Of a DNA stretch of 64,000 nucleotides, positions 54,834 to 64,000 are shown piece after piece. The notes under the pieces were generated by a model. That model was not told the DNA's origin and ran no database searches. It saw nothing but the letters and a program-made list of their open reading frames with translations. The DNA comes from Paraburkholderia domus (GTDB lineage: Bacteria; Pseudomonadota; Gammaproteobacteria; Burkholderiales; Burkholderiaceae). The stretch spans positions 1-64,000 of the forward strand of contig NZ_CAJNAT010000009.1 in NCBI RefSeq assembly GCF_905220705.1, in the 5' to 3' direction. Positions within the stretch are counted from its first letter, which is position 1. Every line of letters begins with the position of its first letter. Made by a program: the position numbers and the translations under genes.

Positions 54834-55106
54834 CGATGCCGATTGCCTTGCCTCAACCCGGTGATCAACACGAGTCCGGCCGCGAGCGGAATGCGCGTTG
54901 CCAGACTGCCTCCGGCCATTCCTCCTGCCACGGCCGCAATGACGGCCGCAGACGAGGACGTAGCCGATGCGATCGCGAAGCGGCTACGCCCGAGCAGGCC
55001 ATGGCCGACGAGACTAAGGTGGTAGCGTGTTTCTCGCGAAGCACAGTGAAAATGTCCCTCCGGGTATCGATGGGTGGCGTCGCCAGCTAGCCTCGCAGAA
55101 CTCGCG
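54834..55106. other. Gap between ppk2 and the small membrane protein gene
   Basis: No supported gene. The minus strand has an open stretch with a glycine-rich hydrophobic run (AAVIAAVAGGMAGGSLA) resembling a membrane segment, but a start and ribosome site are lacking and it overlaps ppk2. Confidence 0.35.
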
Positions 55107-55454
55107 CTACAGCGCGTACTGCAAAGCCAGGTCGAAACCGATGACGACTAGCGAACAGCCTAGGCCTGCAAGGAGATTTGCGACCCGATGTTCGAAATCG
55201 TGATCCCGGCTCATCCATGCCCCAATCAGGAAAATGCCTTCAAAGACAACCTGGAGCGCAACGAAAACAAGCATCAGCAGAAACTCGTAACCCATGAACC
55301 TGAAGTTCGCGAAATTCATCCCGTAATCGAAAATCCACCTGCCTACCCGATGCGCCTCATATATCAGCAACAGGATCGGAAAGAGGTAACTGGCAACATA
55401 AGTCGGCACGCTTGCGTGCCGTAGTTCCAGGTGAAAGTGACGAACAGCTTGCAT
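55107..55454 (-). CDS. Small membrane protein of unknown function
   Basis: 115 aa with three hydrophobic segments (about 18-36 YVASYLFPILLLIYE; 57-79 LLMLVFVALQVVFEGIFLIG; 92-112 LLAGLGCSLVVIGFDLAL). GGAGGAG lies 3-4 nt upstream of the ATG. I do not recognise a family. It lies between ppk2 and the second hemerythrin gene, facing ppk2, within the low-oxygen locus. Confidence 0.6.
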   Translation of the reverse strand: MQAVRHFHLELRHASVPTYVASYLFPILLLIYEAHRVGRWIFDYGMNFANFRFMGYEFLLMLVFVALQVVFEGIFLIGAWMSRDHDFEHRVANLLAGLGCSLVVIGFDLALQYAL

Positions 55455-55576
55455 ATCTCCTCCCGCGTTGGCGTTTGGCGCTCAAAAAAACTTTGTTCAA
55501 TGACGCGGCCACGGATCCCACTGATCAGCATTTGCGTCACGTGACCGGCCGTCCATCGCAACGCACGGCCGAACTG

Positions 55577-56158
55577 CTAACTTTCCGTCTCAGGGATCGT
55601 CTTGACGATCATCGAGAATAATTTGCCGAGATCGTCTTCAAGTTTTACTCCGTCGAATGGATCGCGATTCGCTCCAAAAGCGGCGTCGATTTTTTCCCAG
55701 TCTTCGTTTGTCAGCAGACGTCTGGCGGCCGGCAATATCAACGTCTCTTCCATACACCGGTGGTCTGCATGGAATTCGGCATACGTATCCACCATGGCTC
55801 GCAGTTCGCGAAGGGCGGGCGCCCCCTTCAATTCATACCGGGTCAGCGCGTGCTCGATATTCCTCAACCGCACGTCACCTTGAGCATGTTGAGACTCCAG
55901 TTCCGTAAGGACGTGGTCAAATTCATCCGTCCGATCCCGCAGCGGCGTGAACAGATAGCGATCCTCTTTAGGATGGTGCACCTGCTGAGGGTACTCGCGG
56001 ATGTAATAAAGCATTGCCCGTAGCACCATGAGGCCCGGAGCGGGCATACCCGCTGCCAGCAGACCCACAAAGCGCCGCATGCCCTCTATCACGGTCGACA
56101 TCTGCTCGTGTTCGTGAAGGATGACGGCTATGGCACTGCGCGATCCCACAGACTGCAT
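55577..56158 (-). CDS. Hemerythrin-like HHE domain protein (copy 2)
   Basis: 193 aa. It is clearly paralogous to the protein at 53075-53650, sharing HHPKEDRYLF, SQHAQGDVRLRNIEHALTRY and the ending on FGANRDPFDGVKLEDDLGKL. The iron-ligand histidines and acids are kept. The start at 56158 (MQSVGSRSAIAVILHEHEQM) has GGAG upstream; the in-frame extension to 56278 is rejected because it precedes the family start. An FNR box is 147 bp upstream. Confidence 0.85.
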   Translation of the reverse strand: MQSVGSRSAIAVILHEHEQMSTVIEGMRRFVGLLAAGMPAPGLMVLRAMLYYIREYPQQVHHPKEDRYLFTPLRDRTDEFDHVLTELESQHAQGDVRLRNIEHALTRYELKGAPALRELRAMVDTYAEFHADHRCMEETLILPAARRLLTNEDWEKIDAAFGANRDPFDGVKLEDDLGKLFSMIVKTIPETES

Positions 56159-56298
56159 ATCAAACTCCGCAGAAGGACATGAAAAGCATTGGCGAATCGA
56201 TTTTCTGCTTAACACCAACGGCATGAGCAAGAAGCTGCGCCGATACCTTAATGCTAGGCATCCGCCGCTCGACATCAAAGCGCAGCAACGCCACTGCT

Positions 56299-56312
56299 TT
56301 GATGGAGATCAA
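56299..56312. promoter_or_regulatory. Perfect FNR/ANR box
   Basis: TTGATGGAGATCAA, full consensus, upstream of the second hemerythrin gene. Confidence 0.65.
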
Positions 56313-56603
56313 CGGTGGTGCGGACATGGTGGTCCATTGGGTCAGCGCCAGCCGACCCCATGAATGGGCACCGCTTATCTGGATTGCGGATAGATGGCAA
56401 TAGGAGAAGATTCGGCCGGACAGTTCCAATACCGTGAAAGAGGCGAGGAGCGCGACGACGAGTAAAAGTAAAACCAATATTGAATAGTAGATACCTTTCG
56501 TTACGGTGGTCCCTACCCTGGCGATGCTACACAACGATTGGGTTGACGCCGGGATTTAGACCTGGATTTAGACCCTGGTCAAACGGAAGCATGGAACGGC
56601 GCA

Positions 56604-56645
56604 GAAGACAATGCAGTTCACCGCCGGCAAGGCATTTATACGGGA
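56604..56645 (+). pseudogene. Degraded 3' fragment of an HU gene
   Basis: AGTTCACCGCCGGCAAGGCA plus the following TT is identical to the HU gene near 18770-18790, and the flanking AAGAC..TG keeps the frame (K-T-M-Q-F-T-A-G-K-A-F). The fragment is about 14 codons and has no start. It is probably a relic of a transposed or recombined hup copy. Confidence 0.5.
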
Positions 56646-56685
56646 GCAGCGGCCAGCGCGAAGCAGCGGTGTTGCAAAAAATATT

Positions 56686-57429
56686 CTACCGGCGCTGCGC
56701 GAGCATGTCGTCGACGACCGGAACAGCAGCGAGAGTAAGAAGTACGACAGCAAGGGGAATGGTCGCCATAAACCCCAGTTGCTTGAAGCCTACGGCGCCT
56801 GTCAGGCCGCCTGCGAGAAACGACAATAACAGCGATCCGAGGATACGCAGTTTCTGGCGATCTGCACGGACTGCGCTTCCGCTCGTTGCGCCAATGTTCC
56901 AGTAAAAGAACTTGCCGAGTTCGATGCCGATATCAGTCACCAGGCCGGTGACATGCGTCGTGCGTATCTCCGCTTTTGAGATCTTTGTGATCATGGCGTT
57001 CTGCAGACCCATCACATAGCACAGAAGACAGACGGTCGCCGGCACGAAAAGGACGCGATGGGTCTCGAGATGTGTGCCAAGCAGGCCAAAGCAGAGGAGC
57101 AGCGTAGCCTCGAGCATCAACGGCATTGCATACAGGCTGTGCAATTGCCGGCGACGCCCCCAGTTGATCATGATTGCGGACGTGGCGGCCCCGAAAAGGA
57201 ACGACAACAAGGAGCTCAGTCCCGTAACGACGGCATTGATTTCGCCGAGCGCGAGGTTGTCGGCGAGCGACGACACAATGCCCGACATGTGTGATGTGTA
57301 TTGCCCCACAGCGAGGAAGCCGCCGGCGTTGGCCGCGCCGGCGACAAAAGCTAGCGATCGTCCCAGGCGCAGATTCGCCGCGTCGCTGCGCTCAGGTTTC
57401 GTGAATCCTCGAAGATAGTTGATCGGCAT
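56686..57429 (-). CDS. DUF1275 (YoaK-type) membrane protein
   Basis: 247 aa with about six membrane spans. AFVAGAANAGGFLAVGQYTS, then HMSGIVSSLADNLALGEINA, and VMGLQNAMITKISKAEIRTT, HVTGLVTDIGIELGK are characteristic of DUF1275. The function of the family is unknown. It is followed on the same strand by the hemerythrin region and preceded by the acetate permease gene, 51 bp away. Confidence 0.85.
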   Translation of the reverse strand: MPINYLRGFTKPERSDAANLRLGRSLAFVAGAANAGGFLAVGQYTSHMSGIVSSLADNLALGEINAVVTGLSSLLSFLFGAATSAIMINWGRRRQLHSLYAMPLMLEATLLLCFGLLGTHLETHRVLFVPATVCLLCYVMGLQNAMITKISKAEIRTTHVTGLVTDIGIELGKFFYWNIGATSGSAVRADRQKLRILGSLLLSFLAGGLTGAVGFKQLGFMATIPLAVVLLTLAAVPVVDDMLAQRR

Positions 57430-57480
57430 GCCGACATTTTATCCGTATTCGCGGCGCCGCACGATAGCCGCCGCCTGCTT

Positions 57481-58086
57481 TCAAGCGCTGCGGAGTCCCT
57501 CGGTGACCGTTACGGTCACGTCGATCTCCTGAGCGACGGTTCCCACCGGCAGCACCGTACGTCCATGTGTCTCGTTGATGATTTCCGCCGCCGACAGGTA
57601 GAAAGCCAGCAGCGCCGTCAGCAGGCCGAGGTAGCCGCCGGCGTGGTGCAACCACACGAGGCCGGTCCATTCGCTCGCTGCCAGCACGAAGAAAGTGACC
57701 CACAGAGACAGAAACACCAGTTGCAATGCGCGCGGCGCACGCCATGTCGCGACCCACATATAAAGCGTGAACACGCCCCACAGGAACAGATACCAGCCGA
57801 CGAACGCCGCGGGCACGGTGCCGTGCAGGAACAGCACGAAGAGGGCGAGCGACCACCAGAACGCACCATAGCTCAGAAAGGCCGTCGCGCCGAACGTATT
57901 GCCGCGTGGTATTTCCATGAGTCCGGCGAGTGCCTGCGCGGTGCCGCCATAAGCGAAAGCGACGGCGAGCACCATGCCCATCGAATCGCCGCTGAACCAG
58001 CCGGCGTTGATCATGCTGAGCAGCCAGGTCGTCAAGGCAAAACCGGCCAGGCCGAGTGCAGCGGGATTAGGGGCTTTGATATTCAT
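57481..58086 (-). CDS. Acetate uptake permease (GPR1/FUN34/YaaH, SatP family)
   Basis: 201 aa with six membrane spans. The family signature N-P-A-A-L-G-L-A-G-F-A-L-T-T-W is at residues 7-21, with LMEIPRGNTFGATAFLSYGA following. It takes up acetate or succinate. GAGGAA lies before the ATG at 58086. It is 107 bp downstream of acs on the same strand, so uptake and activation of acetate are likely co-expressed. Confidence 0.88.
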   Translation of the reverse strand: MNIKAPNPAALGLAGFALTTWLLSMINAGWFSGDSMGMVLAVAFAYGGTAQALAGLMEIPRGNTFGATAFLSYGAFWWSLALFVLFLHGTVPAAFVGWYLFLWGVFTLYMWVATWRAPRALQLVFLSLWVTFFVLAASEWTGLVWLHHAGGYLGLLTALLAFYLSAAEIINETHGRTVLPVGTVAQEIDVTVTVTEGLRSA

Positions 58087-58193
58087 GATGAATTCCTCAT
58101 GCAAATAGGAGTAGACATGGATTGCGCGACCGTCGTGAAGACGCGCGCCGCGCAAGGGTCACATCGCAATCGAACGTCGGACCACTGGAGCGT

Positions 58194-60170
<1,977 letters not shown>

Positions 60171-60304
60171 CCAGTGTCTCCTCACGTGAAAGTCAGGGAT
60201 AAGGCAACGCCTGGAACGGCGAGTCGCCTGAAGGAAGGCTCTTGATGGCCGTGGTGCCGGTGCGTGCGTAGAGGTCAACTATGACCGCGCGGCCGATCGT
60301 CGGG

Positions 60305-60318
60305 TTGATACACATCAA
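60305..60318. promoter_or_regulatory. Perfect FNR/ANR box
   Basis: TTGATACACATCAA, full consensus, 141 bp before the acs start codon. Confidence 0.7.
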
Positions 60319-60349
60319 GGGAAGGACTGGGTGGAAGAGCGGCCGGTGC

Positions 60350-60363
60350 TTGATGCAAATCAA
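60350..60363. promoter_or_regulatory. Perfect FNR/ANR box
   Basis: TTGATGCAAATCAA, full consensus, 105 bp before the small membrane protein gene. With the box at 60305 it may serve the divergent genes separately. Confidence 0.7.
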
Positions 60364-60461
60364 TCGCAATACCTCCGGCGGGGCGATGATGAGTTCGTCA
60401 TTGACTGTTCGAGAATGTCACGCCGGTACGGAGTCGTGTGCTTTGAGCATAAGGGGGCATC

Positions 60462-60653
60462 ATGGTCCAGGCAGAACCCAGAATCATCCTGGCGGCGGTG
60501 GCCGTTTTTACGGCATTGGCGGGTCTGGGTGCAACTATCCGCGGTTTGCTGTTCGACAGTTCCGCTTTTATCCACTATGGTGCGCTGGCTCTGATTGTCG
60601 GCGTTGCCAGTTTCGTTATCCTGCTGATGCCAACGACCGGAGACGACACTTAG
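60462..60653 (+). CDS. Small two-span membrane protein of unknown function
   Basis: 63 aa. Two hydrophobic helices (about 8-28 IILAAVAVFTALAGLGATI and 36-55 HYGALALIVGVASFVILLMP) are separated by a short loop. AAGGGGG lies 5 nt before the ATG, and an FNR box is 98 bp upstream. I recognise no family. It probably belongs to the low-oxygen regulon. Confidence 0.65.
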   Translation: MVQAEPRIILAAVAVFTALAGLGATIRGLLFDSSAFIHYGALALIVGVASFVILLMPTTGDDT

Positions 60654-60699
60654 CCCATCGCGCGTGAAGCGCGTGCCTACGTCGGTGTTGTTGCCCGCT

Positions 60700-61177
60700 T
60701 CAGGCTTTGACCGTGCCGCATGCCCGAGCCGGCGTATCTGATGATGCCGCGTGCTCACTCGGTTCGAGCCGCAAAGCGCCCCAGCCGAGTGGGGCAAACA
60801 CGCGCCCGCCCGCGAGTTCGACCTGCTCCACAAATGACTCGAGCGTGATGCCCGCCATGATGTGAATCGGTGCATTGCCGGCAAAACTTTGCGTACGCAG
60901 CCATGGCATCTCGCCGCGATTGATTTCGTTGGCGCTGCGCTCTTTGCCGTCATAGCCGAGATCGGGGGGATACAGCGGACCATCGAAGGCGACGGTCAGG
61001 ATCTGCTCGGGACTATCGCTATAAGGGGGGGCCGGCGTGCTGTTCATAAGGCACGCGTTCCCAGCCGTCGCCCCATTGCTGGTCGAGCGTCAAACGCGTG
61101 AAATAGGCCCAGGGCGCGCGCACGAAGCAGAGACCGTACGCATGACGCACGCCGTCAAGATTGGCAATCATTCCCAC
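60700..61177 (-). pseudogene. Orphan gene split by a frameshift in a C7 run
   Basis: The minus strand reads MIANLDGVRHAYGLCFVRAP from about 61171 (or a GTG at 61177 with GAGGTG upstream) to ...WERVPYEQHAGPPL and stops. A second frame continues in register as PPYSDSPEQILTVAFDGPLY to the stop at 60700. The switch falls in seven C residues on the minus strand (G7 at 61025-61031); removing one C joins both frames into about 158 codons. It may be a true frameshift, a phase-variable tract or a sequencing error. The second half alone has an ATG at 61047. No function is recognised. Confidence 0.65.
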
Positions 61178-61213
61178 AGTAGCACCTCATGCTGGTGGCA
61201 GCGCCAACAACGC

Positions 61214-61588
61214 TCACGGGTTGTCGTCGGCGGCGAAGATGCCGTCTTCCGGCTCCGTGTTCTCGTTGTCGACACATTGCACGTGCCAATGGCCCGTTAT
61301 CAGCGATCTGCCCGCATCCGAGCACCATTGCGCGCGTCCGGTTTCGCCCTCGAATGGCCCAGACGTGGCGTTCAGATCGAGCCCTTCGAGTACGCAGCAG
61401 GGCGTCGAATCGTGCGGCCCGCAGACGAGCGTGTTGCCGCAATCGACGTGCAACGCGCCCCATTCGGGCAGATCGAGCCCCATATGACCTTCGCGTGACC
61501 ATTGACGTTTTTCATTGTCGAGCCACAGGATGGCGAATGCCATCGGATTGACACGATCGAACGTGTCGAGGTGGATGGTGAGACGCAT
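61214..61588 (-). CDS. DUF3564-like protein
   Basis: 124 aa. MRLTIHLDTFDRVNPMAFAI, then REGHMGLDLPEWGALHVDCG, and the ending GHWHVQCVDNE match what I know of DUF3564, a short family typical of Burkholderia. GGAGAA lies 4 nt before the ATG at 61588; an earlier start at 61621 is less likely. Function is unknown. It is upstream of the frameshifted orphan gene on the same strand, possibly in one operon. Confidence 0.75.
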   Translation of the reverse strand: MRLTIHLDTFDRVNPMAFAILWLDNEKRQWSREGHMGLDLPEWGALHVDCGNTLVCGPHDSTPCCVLEGLDLNATSGPFEGETGRAQWCSDAGRSLITGHWHVQCVDNENTEPEDGIFAADDNP

Positions 61589-61634
61589 GAGGTTCTCCGT
61601 ACATTTCACGAACATGTGCAAACGAACTGGGTGG

Positions 61635-61976
61635 CTATTGACTTAAAACCCACTGGACCAACGTGTGAGCATCTTCCGGTGTCAACGGGCCGCCGCGATC
61701 CGCGGGCAGCGGCATTGCCATGTCGCCCCAGTGGGCCTTGCCGCCGAGTCGCAGCTTGTGCTCAAGCATCACGCTCGCGTTTGGTACGTCGCGATAACGG
61801 TCCGCAATCTGCTGAAACGAAGGTGCGAGAAAAGGCGCATCCCGGGTATGGCAGAACATGCAATGCTGTTGATCGACTAGCGCGGTCGGTTCGGACTGAG
61901 CAAGCGCTGCGCCGCTTGCTGCCAGCAACAGCGCAAGTGCGCTTGTAGTGAGATAGTGCAGATGCGGGGCATTCAC
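61635..61976 (-). CDS. Small periplasmic c-type cytochrome
   Basis: 113 aa. A signal peptide ends near GAALAQ-SEP, the heme motif is C-M-F-C-H, and a distal methionine is available in WGDMAMPLP. It would be a soluble electron carrier. The start is taken as GTG at 61976 with GGAG upstream, because the preceding frame overlaps the FNR box. That box is centred 64 bp before the start codon, consistent with class II activation, so it is probably made at low oxygen. Confidence 0.85.
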   Translation of the reverse strand: MNAPHLHYLTTSALALLLAASGAALAQSEPTALVDQQHCMFCHTRDAPFLAPSFQQIADRYRDVPNASVMLEHKLRLGGKAHWGDMAMPLPADRGGPLTPEDAHTLVQWVLSQ

Positions 61977-62033
61977 GAGACACACTCCAGGACAGGTTCT
62001 GAGTTCAGTGTAGGGTCGGTGCCGCCCGCGCGA

Positions 62034-62047
62034 TTGACTCAGATCAA
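62034..62047. promoter_or_regulatory. FNR/ANR box of the cytochrome gene
   Basis: TTGACTCAGATCAA (TTGAC-N4-ATCAA), centred 64 bp before the cytochrome start codon. Confidence 0.65.
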
Positions 62048-62103
62048 TCGCCTTTCTCATGTGCGCGGACGTTCGCTTCCCGGCGTGCCGCCCAAGAGGT
62101 CAC

Positions 62104-62117
62104 TTGACCTGAGTCAA
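62104..62117. promoter_or_regulatory. FNR/DNR-like dyad
   Basis: TTGACCTGAGTCAA, a symmetric TTGAC-N4-GTCAA variant, about 167 bp before the DUF1488-like gene. Confidence 0.5.
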
Positions 62118-62277
62118 GCCTGATCGTCGGCGAAAATAGGGTGACCGGCAAACAAGGCCTATTCTGTTCAAAGACGGGTGCCACGCGTGGCGGCACTCTC
62201 TTCGCTTTGCCACGCGGGCATTGCAGTCGCTCGCATGACGGAGCCTTAAGAGCCGCGCCTATCTTCAGGCTGTTGTC

Positions 62278-62553
62278 ATGCATATTCATTTTCCCCAGGA
62301 ACGTCCGGAATATTGCGCTCGCGATCTGGTCATCGCCTTTCCGGCAGAGATCGGCGGCGAGCGGGTTCAGTGCGCGATTACCGCGGAAGCACTCGAAGAT
62401 CATTTTGGCGCAGCGTCGTTACGTGAAGACGACCTGATCGCCGCGTTCGATACTCATCGTTATCCGATCGAACAGGCGGCGCGGCGCTTGCTGGACGAAG
62501 TGGGCGCCAGGCCGGTCATGCTGCACAGTGGCTACTTTCGCTTTTGCGACTGA
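62278..62553 (+). CDS. DUF1488-like small protein
   Basis: 91 aa. The run LVIAFPAEIGGERVQCAITA, then EALEDHFGAASLREDDLIAA, and a closing HSGYFRFCD follow the DUF1488 pattern; it resembles the protein at 29605-29883 in layout. The ribosome binding site is weak. It is divergent from the cytochrome gene and may share its low-oxygen control. Function is unknown. Confidence 0.7.
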   Translation: MHIHFPQERPEYCARDLVIAFPAEIGGERVQCAITAEALEDHFGAASLREDDLIAAFDTHRYPIEQAARRLLDEVGARPVMLHSGYFRFCD

Positions 62554-62580
62554 AGCGGCCGTCAGCGGGCCGCTTCGTCC

Positions 62581-63612
62581 CTACGATACGACTTCGGCAA
62601 GCGGACGCCGCGGCGAATGAGAAGGCTGCCGACCTCGGCCGATACGCAGTAGCAATTGCGGCACGCCGTCCAGATTCAGGGCAGCACGCAATGTGTCGCG
62701 CAGGGAAGTCACTTCGATCGGCTGATTCAGATAGGACGCCGTGAGGCCCTCGTCCGCGGCGGTAAGCAGCACCCGTTCAAGCGCCTGACCTGCCGCCAGC
62801 CACGCTGCGGCATCGTCCGCTCCGGTGGCGATACATACCAGTAGCGGCGAGCCGGTGACCAGCGTGTGATGGGCGGCCGCCATGCCGCCACCCTCGTCGA
62901 ACGTGCGAATCACCGAACCTACCAGAGGCACCGCGAGATCGAGCAGGATGCGCATGCCCGGCGACAACGCTGGCATGCCATCCTGACTGCGTTTTGGATG
63001 GATCCAGCTCGCGAGTTCGCGCCTGAAGCGAGGATCCTTGAATTGCGCCCGATCGGCTTCAGCGATCAGCATGGCCAGGCGCTCGCGAATGACCGCGTTC
63101 CCGGCGCAGACGATATCCGCGCCCTCGGCCGCGCCCGCTTGCTCGAGCCTCAACTGGAGTTCGACCGGGATGAGCTCGTCAGCGAAGGTTTCGCGGGTCG
63201 TGACGCGCCGCGGTATTGCGTCGAATAGTGGTGCAAGGCTGGCGTCGCAACGGCCATCGCGCAAGATCCGCAGATGCGCCAGCACGTCCACGTCGGCAGG
63301 CGAGGGAAACAGCGTAATCGCGTAGGCAAGACCGAAGCGGCTCAGCGCAACGCGGAGATTGAAAAGCGCCGCGCCGCAACTGATGATCAGCTCGCGGTCA
63401 AAGGGATCGATCACCGGCAGCGCCCGCAAACGGTCCGCGCACAGCGTGACGCAGTCACCGTCGACGATGAAATGCCACGGCTGCGTATTATGGTTGGAAG
63501 GCGCCAGCACTGCGTATCGCAGTGCAAACCGTATTTTTTCTTCGATGCCGGCATTCGGGTCGAATTGATGTTCGTCGATAGACCAAGCCGAGTCCTGGGG
63601 AAGTGCGTTCAT
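62581..63612 (-). CDS. Acg-like nitroreductase-family protein
   Basis: 343 aa. The N-terminal LRYAVLAPSNHNTQPWHFIV is the FMN-binding signature of the Acg/nitroreductase fold, followed by DPFDRELIISCGAALFNLRV and the C-terminal GRGRQPSHSPRRPLAEVV with PxxPRRP-like ending typical of this group. Acg proteins of mycobacteria are dormancy-regulon members that may sequester FMN. An FNR-like box is centred 110 bp upstream, so hypoxic expression is likely. The catalytic role is unknown. Confidence 0.85.
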   Translation of the reverse strand: MNALPQDSAWSIDEHQFDPNAGIEEKIRFALRYAVLAPSNHNTQPWHFIVDGDCVTLCADRLRALPVIDPFDRELIISCGAALFNLRVALSRFGLAYAITLFPSPADVDVLAHLRILRDGRCDASLAPLFDAIPRRVTTRETFADELIPVELQLRLEQAGAAEGADIVCAGNAVIRERLAMLIAEADRAQFKDPRFRRELASWIHPKRSQDGMPALSPGMRILLDLAVPLVGSVIRTFDEGGGMAAAHHTLVTGSPLLVCIATGADDAAAWLAAGQALERVLLTAADEGLTASYLNQPIEVTSLRDTLRAALNLDGVPQLLLRIGRGRQPSHSPRRPLAEVVS

Positions 63613-63715
63613 TTATGGCCTCCTGCGCGTTTTCCGGATCGGCCGAACCGTGCATGCGCTGCCGGTTGTCGGATCACGTCGTCAAGCCATCGTGTCAGAT
63701 GGCCTTATGCGTGGC

Positions 63716-63729
63716 TTGACTCAGGTCAA
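63716..63729. promoter_or_regulatory. FNR/ANR-like box
   Basis: TTGACTCAGGTCAA, symmetric TTGAC-N4-GTCAA, 104 bp before the Acg-like gene start codon. Confidence 0.55.
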
Positions 63730-63846
63730 GCGCTAATGGTCGTATCGCAGTGAAATGAATGACGGATCTAACGCAGCACCTTTCCGGCTCGCTGCCGTGG
63801 TTCCGCGGTGCGAGCCGCGATTGGCCAAAATGCGGCGTACGCTGGC

Positions 63847-63875
63847 AAAAAAAGAGGCGGCTGGCTGCGCCGCCT
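63847..63875 (-). terminator. Rho-independent terminator (minus strand)
   Basis: AGGCGGC (63855-63861) and GCCGCCT (63869-63875) form a 7-bp stem with a 7-nt loop. On the minus strand it is followed by CTC and seven T residues. It ends a gene lying mostly beyond the right edge. Confidence 0.75.
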
Positions 63876-64000
63876 GAACACGATTACTCTTTCCACGGAC
63901 CGCCGTTAAAACTCCGTGCCGACTGAAGCTGCCGCGCAGCGCGCCATGTATCTCACTCTGGGACTAGACGCGCGCGAGGCCATCAAGGTCGAGAATCCTG

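Larger units (their letters stand above)
56159..56685. other. Intergenic region before hemerythrin 2
   Basis: It contains an FNR box at 56299 and a degraded HU 3' end at about 56606. A minus-strand open frame (TTG start 56534, end 56160) has one hydrophobic span near its N-terminus (YYSILVLLLLVVALLASF), but it lacks a ribosome site and crosses the FNR box, so I do not call it a gene. Confidence 0.4.
61977..62277. other. Divergent intergenic region with two FNR/ANR-like boxes
   Basis: No gene in these 301 bp. TTGACTCAGATCAA at 62034 faces the cytochrome gene and TTGACCTGAGTCAA at 62104 faces the DUF1488-like gene. Confidence 0.5.
63613..64000. other. Terminal region of the window
   Basis: It contains an FNR-like box for the Acg-like gene and a minus-strand terminator. 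The minus strand beyond the terminator has two open frames reaching the edge (one ending ILDLDGLARV at 63964, another ending near 63907), so the 3' end of a minus-strand gene probably lies here, but its frame and identity cannot be decided. Confidence 0.4.

Noticed and set aside
54635..54931. Minus-strand 98-codon frame with a glycine-rich hydrophobic run
   Set aside because: Most of it is antisense to ppk2, and it lacks a credible start.
56160..56534. Minus-strand 124-codon frame with one membrane-like span
   Set aside because: It begins only with TTG without ribosome site and runs through the FNR box of the hemerythrin gene.
61037..61498. Plus-strand 153-codon frame
   Set aside because: It is antisense to the DUF3564-like and frameshifted orphan genes, whose products show coherent conserved-looking sequence.

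Overview
The window looks like chromosomal DNA of a Burkholderiaceae bacterium, most likely Paraburkholderia. It has high GC, Burkholderia-type gene families (a DUF3564-like protein, an XRE-cupin polyamine regulator, a betaproteobacterial liu operon) and a long inverted repeat of a kind I recall from Paraburkholderia intergenic regions. The genus is inferred; no rRNA or tRNA was found to fix it.

Layout. 0-9.5 kb is a polyamine catabolism locus. A minus-strand operon (puuD, glutamine-synthetase-like puuA, spuC aminotransferase, potF, start of potG) faces a plus-strand puuR, puuC, speB-like set, with two strong intergenic hairpins around potF. 9.5-21.1 kb is ordinary chromosome: a MarR-MFS pair under a 46-bp palindrome, a DedA-rhodanese fusion, an AhpD-like protein, a second MFS, LysR, GGDEF-EAL, HU, DAHP synthase and DUF72. 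21.25-21.98 kb is a large imperfect inverted repeat without a gene. 22-28.8 kb is leucine degradation: a TetR gene divergent from liuABCD. 28.8-35.4 kb is mixed metabolism and contains a deletion scar joining the 3' ends of an AraC gene and an SDR gene.

35.7-51.1 kb is the most interesting part: an alcohol oxidation system built on a PQQ dehydrogenase that carries the extra aspartate of lanthanide-dependent enzymes (W-D-Y-D-G). It includes a XoxJ-like/cytochrome c fusion, an ExaC-like aldehyde dehydrogenase, pqqABCDE, a TonB-dependent receptor with its own tonB-exbB-exbD operon, and an AcoR-type sigma-54 activator. Reading the intergenic regions, I find five good -24/-12 promoters (GG-N10-GC), for tonB-exbBD, the receptor, the aldehyde dehydrogenase, the alcohol dehydrogenase and pqqA. 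The same 10-mer ACACCGTTGT occurs once in each of the three promoter-bearing regions, about 86 bp from the receptor and alcohol dehydrogenase promoters. This suggests one sigma-54 regulon coupling metal (or cofactor) uptake, cofactor synthesis and alcohol oxidation.

51.1-64 kb is a low-oxygen or stress locus studded with FNR/ANR-type boxes (TTGAY-N4-RTCAA). It encodes a universal stress protein, a ribosome-hibernation-like protein and a truncated paralogue, two hemerythrin-like proteins around a polyphosphate kinase 2, acetyl-CoA synthetase with an acetate permease, a small cytochrome c, an Acg-like nitroreductase and small orphan proteins, one broken by a homopolymer frameshift. It resembles the low-oxygen-activated (lxa) locus known in Burkholderia cenocepacia. 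Acetate produced by the alcohol cluster could be taken up by the permease and activated by Acs, so the two regions may be metabolically linked.
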